From NCBI GenBank assembly GCA_963377175.1, contig CAUJNA010001879.1:418073-482072 (forward strand): a DNA stretch of 64,000 bases, written 5' to 3'. The notes below the pieces were generated by a model, which worked only from the letters and a program-made list of their open reading frames with translations, was not told where the DNA came from and ran no database searches. Position 1 is the stretch's first letter; each line of letters starts with the position of its first letter. The DNA is from Effrenium voratum. Lineage: Eukaryota > Sar > Dinophyceae > Suessiales > Symbiodiniaceae. Of the stretch, positions 35,827 through 46,277 are shown piece by piece. Both the position numbers and the translations under genes were made by a program.

Positions 35827-37393
35827 GGTGTCCTTTTCGGGGGGCGAATAGATGGGTTTCCCTGGTAGATGATTCAACCAGGTAAACCAGGAATCGAAGA
35901 CCATCTATTCTTCGAGCAAAACAACCAAAAAGGACGCCTATGGAAGCCGGCCATAGCTTTTTGGGGGGGTCGGTTGATTTCTATGTCTGGGTCCCGAACT
36001 TGGGCCAAAGGCCTGAGGTTTGAACTGCCTTCGGCCACCTTGGCTTCCGTTGGAAGGTGACCTGGCCAAAATTTCATCTCAGGTCCCAAGGTGTAACAAA
36101 CTAATCTACGGACGGGATGGATTTACATCCCATAGTTCAACAGTCCAGCTGAAATAGTCGTCCAAAGCCCGCCAGCCAAGCTTTTAGATGGAACCCACTC
36201 AGGTGGTTCCCTACATTCTCCGAGCATCAACTCTAGGGAAACTCACCTGAAATGGACGAACACGTGTTGAAACAAAACACCAACAGAGGAACAAAAAAAA
36301 CAGTTTCTCGAAATGGGTGGGCCCTTCTTTGGATGGTTTCACAGGGACACCACCCGGAGTCGTGGGGTATACGTAAGGGGCCACGAGAGATATTGACCGG
36401 AACGCATGTGACAGTGTGGTGCCAGCGCACAGATTCGGATGGTCAATTCCTGCCTAGTGCACCTCTCGGGTTGTGAAGCCCCAGGATCTATCCGTGTTTT
36501 AACCAGCATCTGGGTGGCATGCCTGCACACACACACACACGAAGCTTCAGGAAAAGACCTTAAAAACACATGTGATGGCCTTGCAAAGGGTCGTGTTCAT
36601 GTCAACTTCGGCTTTTGACAAGGACATCAAGGACCATTCCAAAGGCAATGGATGCACAACTGGGCGCATGAGCCACGGACAACTTGGCTTGTGCCCAAAG
36701 AATGTTTTTTGTTTTTGCGGTTTCAGTGAGGAAATTGGGTGGATTCTCTCATTCTCTTTCAATTCATTGTGTTGTCAATTGCTCACACAAGTCCGCCCCA
36801 CCTCTTCGAGTTGCATTCCGAAGAGGTCCCTTAAGACTGAGCTCTCCAATCATCCCATTTCCAAATGCCATGCTTCCGCAGCCTATATCGGAGCATCTCA
36901 AAAAGAAAAAAACACGGTGCTGAACTGCTCCTTTGTAGCAAGGGGTCAACCAAAAACGGCCGTGGCTTCCTCTTGGCCGGCCCAAAAAGAAACGACCGAA
37001 CAATTCGGGTGAATCCTCCCCCCCCTCAAAAAAAACTCCAAGGCACACACACGCACCAATGGTTTCTCCATGCAGACCCATGGCTTCTCCACTGGTTACC
37101 AAGGGAAATCCATTTCGGACTGGTCCCAAGTCCTTCGGCACCCGCCCCTCGCTCGAGGCCCCCGGCTCCACGGCCGTCGCTCGGAGCGGCGCCGTCACGA
37201 AGCCCTGCGCCAGGCCCCTGCGGCGCCGAGCGCGAGCCGCTCGAGCCGCGGCGAGACTTTGGTGGGGCAAACGACCCGTCAGATCCTGCAGATCTCAAGC
37301 GCTTTTGGGGTCTTACCTGCTTTCCCTTCCCTTGTTTTTCCTTCCCTTCCCTTTTCTTCCTTTCTTTATTTCCTGATTTATCTGTTTCTTTCC
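35827..37393. other. No gene supported
   Basis: A short CA run at 36,528-36,540 and a GC-rich patch at 37,120-37,260. The 290-aa plus frame starting at 36,865 runs on into a microsatellite and is rejected. Confidence 0.45.
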
Positions 37394-37496
37394 TTCTGTC
37401 GTTCTGTCGTTCTGTCGTTCTGTCGTTCTGTCGTTCTGTCGTTCTGTCGTTCTGTCGTTCTGTCGTTCTGTCGTTCTGTCGTTCTGTCGTTCTGTC
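37394..37496. repeat. Octamer microsatellite (TTCTGTCG)n
   Basis: About 13 perfect 8-bp units. Long Ser-Phe-Cys-Arg or Thr-Glu-Arg-Gln-Asn-Asp frames across it are artefacts. Confidence 0.97.
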
Positions 37497-38060
37497 TGTC
37501 TCATATATGTCTTTATGTATTTCTGCTGTTCTCTGTTTGTACATTTATTGGTTTATCTCTTTTGTTTGTTCTTTACTTGTGGTTTATGTATTTCTGCCTT
37601 TCTTGTTTTCTTTCCGTCTGCCTCTGCCTTTCTTCTATTTTGCTGTTGCTCTTTCATTCTTTGTTTTGCTCTTTCCGTCTTTCTTTCGTTGCTTCTTTCG
37701 TTTGTTCGCTATTTCATTCTACATACTTATTTGTTGAGTTCGACCTTTATTTCTGTCGTTGTGTATTTGATCGTTCGCTATCTTTCTTTCGTTAGTTCTT
37801 TGTTTATGTGTGTCTTGCTTGCGTTCTTTCTTTCTTGCTTGTGTTTATTTGTTTGCTTCTTGGTTTGTTTCTTGATTTATTCTTTTCTTGCTTTCATTTG
37901 TTCGCTCTTCTGTTGTTCCGTGTTTCTTCCTAGTTTCCTTCATGTTTCTCTCTTTCGTTATTTCTACATGTCTGTCTTTGTTATTTCATTTCTTGTTACT
38001 TTCGTTGTGTATTTATCTCTGTTCATAGTTATTGCATTCCGTTGTTGTTTCCCAACAAAT
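37497..38060. other. T-rich low-complexity tract
   Basis: About 550 bp dominated by T with TTTCTTTC, TTGTTTGTT and TTCGTT words. The 270-aa plus frame here, rich in Phe, Leu, Ser and Cys, mimics a membrane protein but reflects base composition. Confidence 0.75.
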
Positions 38061-38426
38061 CAGTTGACACAGCACGGCATTTGGCTTCTTGTTTTGGGAA
38101 AATGCTCACTTGACCCCCAGATAACAGGTGAACGGTTTGGAACCAAAGGCCTATGGACCAAATCGGGGAAACCAGAAGGTCCTTTCAGATCCATTCGCTT
38201 TGGCCAAGTGAGACTTAAACCCCCCGCAAAAAGTCAAGAAAATGATGGAACACCAAAACTCAGAAACTCAAGGGGCCCAGACATAAAAGGTGATCACCTT
38301 TTGACGCCACTGAAAATGGAGCCATAGGGTTTGGAGCCATAGCGTTTCCAAAAGGCCAAGTCTCAAGTCGATTCGCTTTGGGCGAAGTCAGCCGCGGCGG
38401 AAAGTCACAAGTCTGCAGAAAAGCAA

Positions 38427-38532
38427 CAACCAACCGACCGACCGACCGACCCACCAACCAACACCCACCAACCCACCCACCCACCCACCCACCCACCCAC
38501 CCACCCACCAACCAACCAACCAACCAACCAAC
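38427..38532. repeat. (CCGA)(CCAA)(CCCA)n microsatellite
   Basis: Compound 4-bp repeat (ACCGACCG, CCACCAACC, ACCCACCC, AACCAACC). It is followed by GGGTTAGGG, then TTTTGG units, too short to be telomere. Confidence 0.95.
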
Positions 38533-38630
38533 AACAACAGGGTTAGGGTTTTGGTTTTGGTTTTACGGGTAAGGTTTTGCTTAGGAGTTTCTCCTTTGGA
38601 GCCAGCGAAGAGTTCGAAGTCTAAGGCAAG

Positions 38631-38752
38631 CTAGGTCCTCCAGTAGAGAGGTTAGAATAAGGGTACCCTTTTTCTGTAGTCTATTTCAGCAGGGGTTTCC
38701 CCTCCCAACCAAAACAGGGGTGAGAGAAAGGGCACCAATTGCTGGGGGACCT
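38631..38752. repeat. Family B inverted-repeat element
   Basis: Left CTAGGTCCTCCAGTAGAGAGG, right GCTGGGGGACCTG. The interior AATAAGGGTACCCTTTTTCTG has its own small palindrome, and AAAGGGCACC lies near the right arm. Two further copies lie at 40,530 and 41,095, all in the same orientation. Confidence 0.85.
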
Positions 38753-39803
38753 GCCATGAGACGGGGTTTTTCGTCGCCATAAAATTCGCCCCGAAGACTC
38801 CGCCGGGGCCTCGCGGAGCAAAGCTGGCGCTCGTGGGAGTGGCACAGCCGATGCTCGGAGCAGGGCCTGCGGCCGAAATCGGAGACCGAGGTGAGAGCTG
38901 CGAGAACCTGGAGCCCGACTTCTCCCCGTGGTTGCTTTTTTTTGCACATTTAACCCCAACAAACCAGGGTGTAAATCAAAAAACGAATATGTTGCGTTGT
39001 TTGGCGTGTTTCACACCAAAACCAGGGGTTTGGAAAATTCCCGGAATATCTCAAGTAGGGGAACCTGCGGAACCACGGTAATGTGCTGAATTTACAGGGG
39101 TTTGTGGTTGGTTGTTCGTGGGTCGACTTGCAATTTTGCGGGCATCCAAGGTGTATGTTGAGGGTAGCCTTTTTTTTGCCTCGGTTTAAAAAGACACCAA
39201 GAGGAAACCACCGTTTTTTTTGGTGGCGGGGGTTGAAACCCTCTCATATCCCCTCCCAACTCTTGAACTCTTCTGGACCAGCCGCTTCCGGCACACACCT
39301 ATCACTCACCAGGCACCTTAGACCGCTGGACCGTCTCTCCGTTCCCCATTTCTCGGGTCTGCGTTCCGGTGTCGAGCCCTACGAAGGCCAAGCCATTTTG
39401 ACACATCGCGGGGGGTTCCCCCCAGATGGGTGTGGCTCCTGTTCTGGGAGGTTCCCTTGTGTTGGCGGCTTTAAGGGAAAACCACAAGGACATCCCCTTT
39501 TTCTTTGGGGGGGGGAGGGGGGGGGAGGGGGAAGTGCCCCCCCCCGCCAAAGAAAGACATCTGCTTCGACTTACCATAGCTTTGGGGCTGCATGTGGCTA
39601 GTTCACTTGCAACACACAGGGACCCGGGCATCCACCGCAACACGGGTGCACCACCTGCGCCGAGAATTCGTTTGGCACACGCCAAAGAAGACGCCGGCCT
39701 AAGAGAGCATTGGCCGCCCTTCCATGTTCTCGCCTGCGGGGCGCCGAGCAACCCGGCATGCTCTGGTGATCTGTTCTGTTGTTTGCTCTTTCGTTCGTTT
39801 TGT
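38753..39803. other. No gene seen
   Basis: A G-rich patch (39,509-39,530) with adjacent C-tract. Overlapping 172-aa frames on opposite strands without motifs. Confidence 0.45.
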
Positions 39804-39915
39804 CGTACATCCTGCACCACTTTGAAACCATGCGAACCATTGCTTGTTGGTGTTTACAGAGGAATTATCATTCCAGCGTTTCATGGGTGGTGCAGGATTT
39901 CGTCCATCCACAGTA
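39804..39915. repeat. Family A MITE lacking its left tip
   Basis: CCTGCACCACTTTGAAACCATG, then GCTTGTTGGTGTTTACAG, then GGATTTCGTCCATCCACAGTA. The left arm starts inside the terminal repeat. Confidence 0.7.
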
Positions 39916-40254
39916 TGTTCTTTCTTTCCTTTTCTTTCCATGCGTACTTTGCTTCTCCTTATCTTTCCGGGCCTTGTGTCGTGCCAATGTCGGGGTTTGT
40001 GAAAACGGCTACTTACAAGAATATGGGTAACTCAAGCAGAGGTTGATGGGTGAGCAAGTTTGCTTGGTGGACCACGTGCTGCGTGATCGCTGGGGACACA
40101 GTCTCGCTCAAGGCGACAGTTGAACAATGCTGCCGGGCGTTCACTCCCAAAACGTCCCTCGACCAAAATCATAGTGGCCGACAAAGCAAAAAGTGGCTCA
40201 ACCAAGCCCTGTTGACAAAGCAAAAAGTGGCTAACCCCACAAACTCTGTTTGAA

Positions 40255-40352
40255 GTGTGGGTGGGTGGGCGAGCGGGCGGGTGGGCGGGCAGGTGGGTGG
40301 GTGGGTGTGTGGGTGTGTGTAATGTGTATGTGTATGTGTATATATATGTATA
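40255..40352. repeat. (GGGT)n/(GTGTAT)n microsatellite
   Basis: GGGTGGGC units grade into GGGTGTGTG and GTGTATGTGTATATATATG. Confidence 0.9.
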
Positions 40353-40529
40353 TTATCTCTCTTCCATCAAGCAATTTCAGTCTGTCTACTTCGCTGCTGG
40401 TCACTTCCTGGCTGACTCTTGGTCACTTCTGCAAACCCTCCGCTTCTCAATCCTTTTCGGCAGAACTGCAAAGCCGGGTTCTGAGAGGTGAAGCTAGGTT
40501 TCAGCCAGAAACAAAGTTGAAAGCAAAGG

Positions 40530-40641
40530 CTAGGTCCTCCAGTAGAGAGGTTAGAATGAGGGTACCCTTGTTGCTGTGGCCTATTTTAGAAGGAAACCCT
40601 CCCCAAAAAAGTTGGTACAAGGGCACTTCTGGGGGACCTAG
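40530..40641. repeat. Family B inverted-repeat element
   Basis: CTAGGTCCTCCAGTAGAGAGG at the left, CTTCTGGGGGACCTAG at the right. The arms end in CTAG on both sides. Confidence 0.85.
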
Positions 40642-41094
40642 GAGGGTGCGGTAGAGGTAGCGTCACCCGAACGCGGAAACCAGGGTGCGTCACGTCGCCA
40701 CGCCTGGCACCGCGAGGGGTCTGGCTTGATGGCGGCGGTCTCAGGCGGGAGTGAGCGGTCTGAGGGGTCAGGTGTGCTCGTCTTTCAAGCAGTTGGTATG
40801 GATGGCTGCTCGTTTGCCAAGCAACGAAACTGTGCTGGGAATCACCAACGCCTGGTGCGAAATGGGTTTTGTGCACCATATGCTGTTTTTTTGAGGTACT
40901 CATAATTAACCTCACCTGGAAAGTTGCAAGAGGACGGTCTTCCAAACTCCTTGTCCACCGCCATGATTTGATTGTTGGACCGAGGGTAAGTTCCAGCTTT
41001 GCACGGCTTTGGGTGGCTTGGGTCATGCTTGGCTCGGCCTTTTTGTTGCTGTCTTAGGTGGATGGCCATGTCCTTAAATGGTTTCTTTCTTGCC
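40642..41094. other. No gene seen
   Basis: Spacer between two family B copies with no recognisable content. Confidence 0.4.
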
Positions 41095-41203
41095 AGGTCC
41101 TCCAGTAGAGAGGTTAGAATAAGGGTGCCCTTTTTCTGTTGTCTATTTTAGTAAAAGAAACCCTCCCCCAAAAAAGTGTAAAAGGGCACTACTGGGGGAC
41201 CTA
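41095..41203. repeat. Family B inverted-repeat element
   Basis: CAGGTCCTCCAGTAGAGAGG at the left, CTACTGGGGGACCTAG at the right, with interior AATAAGGGTGCCCTTTTTCTG. Very similar to the other two copies, so probably young. Confidence 0.85.
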
Positions 41204-41499
41204 GCTTGGGATGATCGACTGTCCCTCGGCTATGGCCCGGAATGAGGCCATGTGAGCCAGAATCAATTCCTTGAACTCAACTTCACAGAACCGTAGGCGG
41301 CAAAGGCACCCATTTATGGTTGGGACTATCCCTTAACCTGCATCCACCCGGTACCCGGTATTGATTGATTGTGGCTCATGTTGAAGTAGAGGTCCTGCCT
41401 GTGAGGAAACGATGGGAGCAACTTCAGCTTCCCACTAGTTTGGTGAGCCCAGCGGTTTAGTGGCGAATGGGAGTGGCTTCCCATGTTCCCCCGAAGTAA

Positions 41500-41772
41500 A
41501 TAACTAACTAAAAAACTAACTAACTGACTAACTAACTGACTAACTAACTGACTAACAGACTAACTAACTAAATACATAAATGACTACCATCAAACAAGCA
41601 AACTAAGTAGCTCGCTCGCTAGGTAAGTAAGTAAGCAGCAAGCAGGCAAGCAGGCAAGCAGGCAAGCAAGCAGGCAGGCAGGCAGGCAGGCAGGCAAGCA
41701 GGCAGGCAAGCAGGCAGGCACCGATTAGCAAACCAACCAACCAACCAACCAACCAACCAACCAACCAACCAA

Positions 41773-41803
<31 letters not shown>

Positions 41804-42139
41804 ACCAGCCAACCCAGCTAGCTGACTAACAACGTAACCCAAGAAAATAACTACCTGACTAACTAACTAAATCCACCAAACCAACTCTAACTAATTGGGT
41901 ACCTAACTAACTAGCTAGCTGACTAACTAACTAGCTGAACAACTAACTAGCTAGCCAACCAGCTGACCAACTAACTTTCTAGCTAAACAGCCAGCAAGCA
42001 TGCGTTAGAACAAGCTTAACTAAATTACCTAACGCAACTACCTAGCTAACTAGCTGAACTAGGTGAACTAACTACCCAACTAGCTAACTAACTAGCTAGC
42101 TAACTAACTAACTAACTAACTAAAGAACTAACTAACTAC

Positions 42140-42171
<32 letters not shown>

Positions 42172-42260
42172 ACAAAACCAAGCCAAACTAAACTAAACTA
42201 CACTAAACTGACTAAGGACCTAGCTAATTAACTGACTGAATAACTAAACTAAACTAAACT
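41500..42260. repeat. Complex (CTAA)n / (GCAGGCAA)n / (CCAA)(CCAG)n microsatellite
   Basis: About 760 bp: CTAA/CTGA units (41,505-41,580), AGCAGGCA units (41,630-41,722), CCAA then CCAG units (41,731-41,812), then degenerate CTAA/CTAG to 42,258. It is the longest simple tract in the window. Confidence 0.97.
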
Positions 42261-43550
42261 GTATATCAACCCCAGAGTGGCACTTGGCTTCCATTCTCCG
42301 GGTGCCTCCTGCTCCTTTCGCAGCTCCTGCAAAGGCGCCTTCTTGACCTGCTCCTGAGGAGTCGCCAAAAGACAACACGTGTTTAACTTGCAAAAGGCCC
42401 CGGTTGTTTTGGTTGTAAAGGAAACCCAACCCCCCCATTTTCATTTTGGCGGTTCCCCCCTAGCAAACGCAGGCAAGCGCAGGGAATCAGGGAACGCCCC
42501 CCCCAAATGCGGAAGGTTGTTGCCTCAAGCGAAAAGGAGAACCCGTGAGGTGCCGGAAATTCACAGGCCAAATGACCGCCGAGCATTCTGGACATGGGCG
42601 GCTCGTCATGATGTGTGGGCCCCTGAAATGGGTTTGGCTTTTCCCTTGGGTGTTCCTTTAGAAACACCAACCAAAAATTTGGGGTACCAACTCCAAGTTA
42701 ATAGACAGTCGAACAGATTCTCTCCTTTCCGCCTGTGGAAAAAAAACAGTTTTTGCCGGCCGCTCATCCTGAGATTCATCCTCTCCTCGGGAGGACTCGC
42801 GGTGTCCTCGTCAAGCATGGCGGCGATCAGGCCCTGCGCGGCCTCGAGCTTCGAAGGGCCTCAAGCCCTTGGCGCCTTGGGGAAGCCTCAAGCCCTTCGC
42901 ACCTTTTCTTTTGGTGGGAGGGGGCGCCAAACTCGCCACAAGAGGAGGGTTCCCTGTACAGATGCATGTGCGTCGACCACCCGTCCCTTGCATAAATTTC
43001 AACCACAAAGCCGCTTTCCCCAAGTCAACCAACTCACCTCGACCAGGGGCGTCCGACATAAACGCTCAGAGTCTCGATTGGGCGAAATCCGGCTCCCAGG
43101 TTCTCATATTTCGCAAAGCGGAACAACACGTTTTTGGCGTCTCCGGCCTTGCAAAAACGGGTGCTTGACTATGCGTGCACATCGGGCCGGCTTCAGGCAG
43201 TCAATCTAGCGGGCCTGAGCCTCTTTGAGAAAAACATGCATCCGCGCCTTTGAAGGATGCGACAAGTTGCTCACCACTGGACCCCACTCAAGTCCAGAAG
43301 GCACAAGTGCGCAACCAACAAAAGAGGGTCAATTCAATTCCCGCAGCACTGCAGGATTTGACAAACAAGCAACGGCGCGAGCTGCTAATGGAATCAGCCC
43401 GGCTCGTTCCTGAGTGCACCCAAGACAGATATCCCCAAATCCCCACCTCTCGCTTCCGCTTTCTTTCCAGCTCCATCGCTTCAGCTTGTTGCCTTGGCTG
43501 AGGCTTGTGTCCACTTGGAGCAGCAACAGCTTGTTCATCTGCTTGACGAA
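42261..43550. other. No gene supported
   Basis: The 276-aa plus frame (42,379-43,209) is the largest non-repeat frame of the left 48 kb, but it is opposed by minus frames, has no motif I recognise and lacks the intron/exon look of the genes at right. Confidence 0.4.
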
Positions 43551-43654
43551 AATGTTGACCCCGGATTAATTAATATACCCCTCCCTCCTATCAATAAGGG
43601 GGGTGGTTCCTCTAGGGACAACCCCTATTCATCAATCCGGACCGGGGTCAACAT
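43551..43654. repeat. Family F inverted-repeat element, best copy
   Basis: ATGTTGACCCCGGATTAAT at the left and CCGGACCGGGGTCAACAT at the right are inverted repeats. The interior has GGGGGGTGGTTCC and GGACAACCCCTATTCATCAAT. Confidence 0.8.
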
Positions 43655-43762
43655 GACCTGCCAGTCGTGGCTGCTTCAGTGGCGGGGTTGCCCTCATGCA
43701 GCCAGCGCGCGTGAGCACAGTTTCCAAGCAGACCGAGACTGGTTTGCTTGCGCCATTGAGCT

Positions 43763-43840
43763 TTGTGGATGGACGAAATCCTGCATACTTGGGGTGATTT
43801 AGTTCTTTTAGGTGGTGCAGGATTTTGTCCATCCACAGTA
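43763..43840. repeat. Family A MITE, internally deleted (78 bp)
   Basis: TTGTGGATGGACGAAATCCTGC and GCAGGATTTTGTCCATCCACAGTA enclose only about 30 bp. Both arms carry the CCTGCA variant in place of CCATTTCGCA, so the arms changed together. Confidence 0.8.
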
Positions 43841-44649
43841 GGACCACCTGTGGGGGAAACCACGAAAAAAAGACCATATTCCCGACTAAATTGGGAAAGT
43901 GACCCATGCACGCTCAGTCAGAAAGCCAGAATATCATTCATCGCTCTAAGTGAGTGACTTGGCGATCTCCAGGTCCTTCTTTGCTTGCTCCTCCCTCTCG
44001 CGCTCGCGTCGCTCTTTCTCCTGCGGAACGCCGTCCAGGCTCTTGAAACGAGAAAACGAGACCCCTTGGACTCGCTTAGGAGACGGACGGTTTGGGCATG
44101 GCTCCGACCAATTCGAGGCAAACGCGAGTGTGACCGAAGGTTGCTAGTTCAACACATTCCAACTGTCACCAAGGTGCATTGCAGGTGCAAACACATGCAA
44201 ACACACACGGCGGCTCGCAAACCACATCTCTTGTGCACAAGACTCAAGAAGTCAACAGATTGGCCGGGCCAACAACTTACAGACGTAAAGAAGTGCAACG
44301 TGAGGGCGTGTCTTTCTTTAGATGACCCTTTTTGTTGGTGTTTTGAAGGGAAGCCAAACGGACGACCCCAACATTTAGAGGCCCCTTTTGCTTGTTTTAA
44401 AGGGAAGCCAAAACTAAGCCCCACCATGTTTGGTGCGTTTTAAGGGAAACCACCAGGAGAACACCCACCCTTTTGCAGGGTGCCCAATCCAAAAGGGACG
44501 CGCCACTCACTCAGCCAGCGCTTCCTGAGCCGCCTCCGCTTCCTTCGCCGGCTTCGAAGCATCCGCATCTTCCGCCTTGGCCTCGGCGCATTCGCGCAGA
44601 CGCGCCCAACGAGGCCCCGGCGGTGCTGGGACCTGGCAAAATGTTCTCT
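43841..44649. other. No gene; three short palindromic motifs
   Basis: Between 44,325 and 44,460 a TTTTAAAGGGAAGCCAAA-type motif occurs three times (near 44,335, 44,395 and 44,435). No coding signal. Confidence 0.5.
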
Positions 44650-44788
44650 TACGGATAGGTGTGAAATCCAGAAATCGCACGAAGTGAAACCATGGGAATT
44701 GAAACCATGGCTTGTTACCGGTAGTTACGCGGGAATCATACTGGGTTTCTGACCGGAGGTGTGAAATGGAGTTCGTCCATCCACAGTA
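44650..44788. repeat. Family A MITE, diverged left arm
   Basis: TACGGATAGGTGTGAAATCC at the left and GTGAAATGGAGTTCGTCCAT, then CCACAGTA, at the right. The interior GAAACCATGGCTTGTTACCG fits the family. Confidence 0.7.
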
Positions 44789-45047
44789 TCTCCATTTGAG
44801 AGGGCAAATTTGTCGAAACAGTTCATGAATAACTGTGTTTGGATCAAACATGTCATGAACAACTTGTTCTGCACCTCTTGGTTGCTGCTCATCTTGCTGG
44901 GGCGATGGGCAGGGAATGACCTCGCTGGGTGCTGTGAACCTTGGGCTTCCCTTAAAGGAAACCACAAGAGATGGTTTGTAGGGGGCATTGCTTTTCTCAT
45001 TCCCTGCCTATCGAACCAGCAAGTCATGCGAACCAAAGGGGCGTCTC

Positions 45048-45132
45048 TTCGCTTCCATTTGCTTAAGTCTCCTGGAAAAGAATAGAACATGTTGAGAAAA
45101 TATGTCCAGTAGTGATAGATTCCGATTGAAAC
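45048..45132. repeat. Family E element interrupted by AAT microsatellite
   Basis: TCGCTTCCATTTGCTTAAG, CTCCTGGAAAAG, ATGTCCAGTAGTGATAG, then ATTGAAACCAAC running straight into an AAT tract. The right half is missing. Confidence 0.65.
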
Positions 45133-45136
45133 CAAC

Positions 45137-45201
<65 letters not shown>
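45133..45201. repeat. (AAT)n microsatellite
   Basis: About 23 perfect AAT units. Confidence 0.98.
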
Positions 45202-45202
<1 letters not shown>

Positions 45203-45425
45203 TGTTTAAATATGTATGTGTATATATCCTTCAGCCAACGGAAGATGAGTCCACACCAAACCCAAAGCATCCAGAGCACCCCAATGCTTTGGGCTTTCGA
45301 AGTGGAAGCGACGTTTCATGCCGGGCGTCCAAAAGGTGCTGCTTCAGCCGCTGGTGCAGTTCCGGCGGCAGCTTCGCCAGCTGCTGCCTCCGCTCCTTAC
45401 GGAGCGGGAAAGGGACACATCCTCA

Positions 45426-45530
45426 GATGGGTGTGGGTCAAGAATAGGTACCCGAAATGGCTTGCTAAAAGGAACCAAGGTCTAAAACCTGCGGTCCATA
45501 TCCTGGTGGGTTAATTTGGACCCGTACCCA
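45426..45530. repeat. Family C element
   Basis: GGGTGTGGGTCAAGAATAGG at the left and TTAATTTGGACCCGTACCC at the right. Interior CCTGCGGTCCATATCCTGG as at 9,583. Confidence 0.75.
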
Positions 45531-46127
45531 AATCGGGGGGTGTCTTTTTTGGGGGGCTCGAAACCGCTGCCGATGAGGCAAACGGAGGGATGGAATTTCT
45601 GGGGTCTCCTCCAAAAGTTCGGCTTCTTGAAGTTGCCCCCCCCACCGGTTGACGTTCGGGGGTGCAAAAGGAAAATGGTCCCAACCAGGACTTTCCGAAC
45701 GTCAGGCGCCATGCGAATTGATGGGAGGGTACCCCTTTTTCTGGCGGCTTTACAGCGCCAAGAGGGCTGAACCTCCATTTCGGGGGCCCAGCGGAGCTCT
45801 GGAAACTGCGGACAAGATCCGCCTGACGTTGGTTGGTAACAGGGGAATCATCAGACACCAGCGGTTTCTGAACGGTGCGAAATGGAGTTGGAAGCCATCC
45901 ACAGGGGCAAGTCTTGGGAACTCAAAATCTTCGCTTCGAAGAGCTACGAGCTTGAATTTCGAGGGCGGCCTCATTTCTGTAGCTTACGCTTCTTTCCCCG
46001 ACTTTTGTCTTCCGCTTTTTGGCGTCCAAGACTCTTTTGTGGCCTTTCAATGGCGTACGTTGCTCTTGCGCCTTTATGATTCTGCACCGAATTTGTGTTG
46101 TGCCCCGTTGTTGAAAGGGTTCTAACA
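45531..46127. other. No gene; family A right-arm fragment at 45,830-45,907
   Basis: GGGGAATCATCAGACACC, GGTGCGAAATGGAGTTGG and CCATCCACAG mark a partial family A copy. The rest is unrecognised. Confidence 0.45.
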
Positions 46128-46277
46128 TACTCTGGATGGTTGCAAAATCCAGTTCGCACCACTGTTCCGAAATCTTGGTGTCTGATCGGATTCCCCTGTT
46201 TTCTACCAACAAACCATGCATGGTTTCAATTCCATAGTTTCAAAGTGGTGCGAAATGGAGTTCGTCCATCCACAGTA
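46128..46277. repeat. Family A MITE, longest copy
   Basis: TACTCTGGATGGTTGCAAAATCC at the left and GAGTTCGTCCATCCACAGTA at the right, with AACAAACCATGCATGGTTTC inside. Confidence 0.8.

Noticed and set aside
36865..37795. Long plus frames of 290 and 241 aa that look membrane-like
   Set aside because: They run through the TTCTGTCG microsatellite and a T-rich tract. Phe/Leu/Ser/Cys content follows base composition.
37515..38327. 270-aa hydrophobic frame resembling a multi-pass membrane protein
   Set aside because: Pure consequence of a T-rich tract; no conserved polar residues, no intron structure.
38540..38575. Telomere-like GGGTTAGGG followed by TTTTGG units
   Set aside because: Only one telomere-type unit, in the middle of a microsatellite region; not an array.
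42379..43209. 276-aa plus frame not based on a microsatellite
   Set aside because: Opposed by similar minus frames, no recognisable motif, no splice-like structure. Likely chance in GC-rich DNA.
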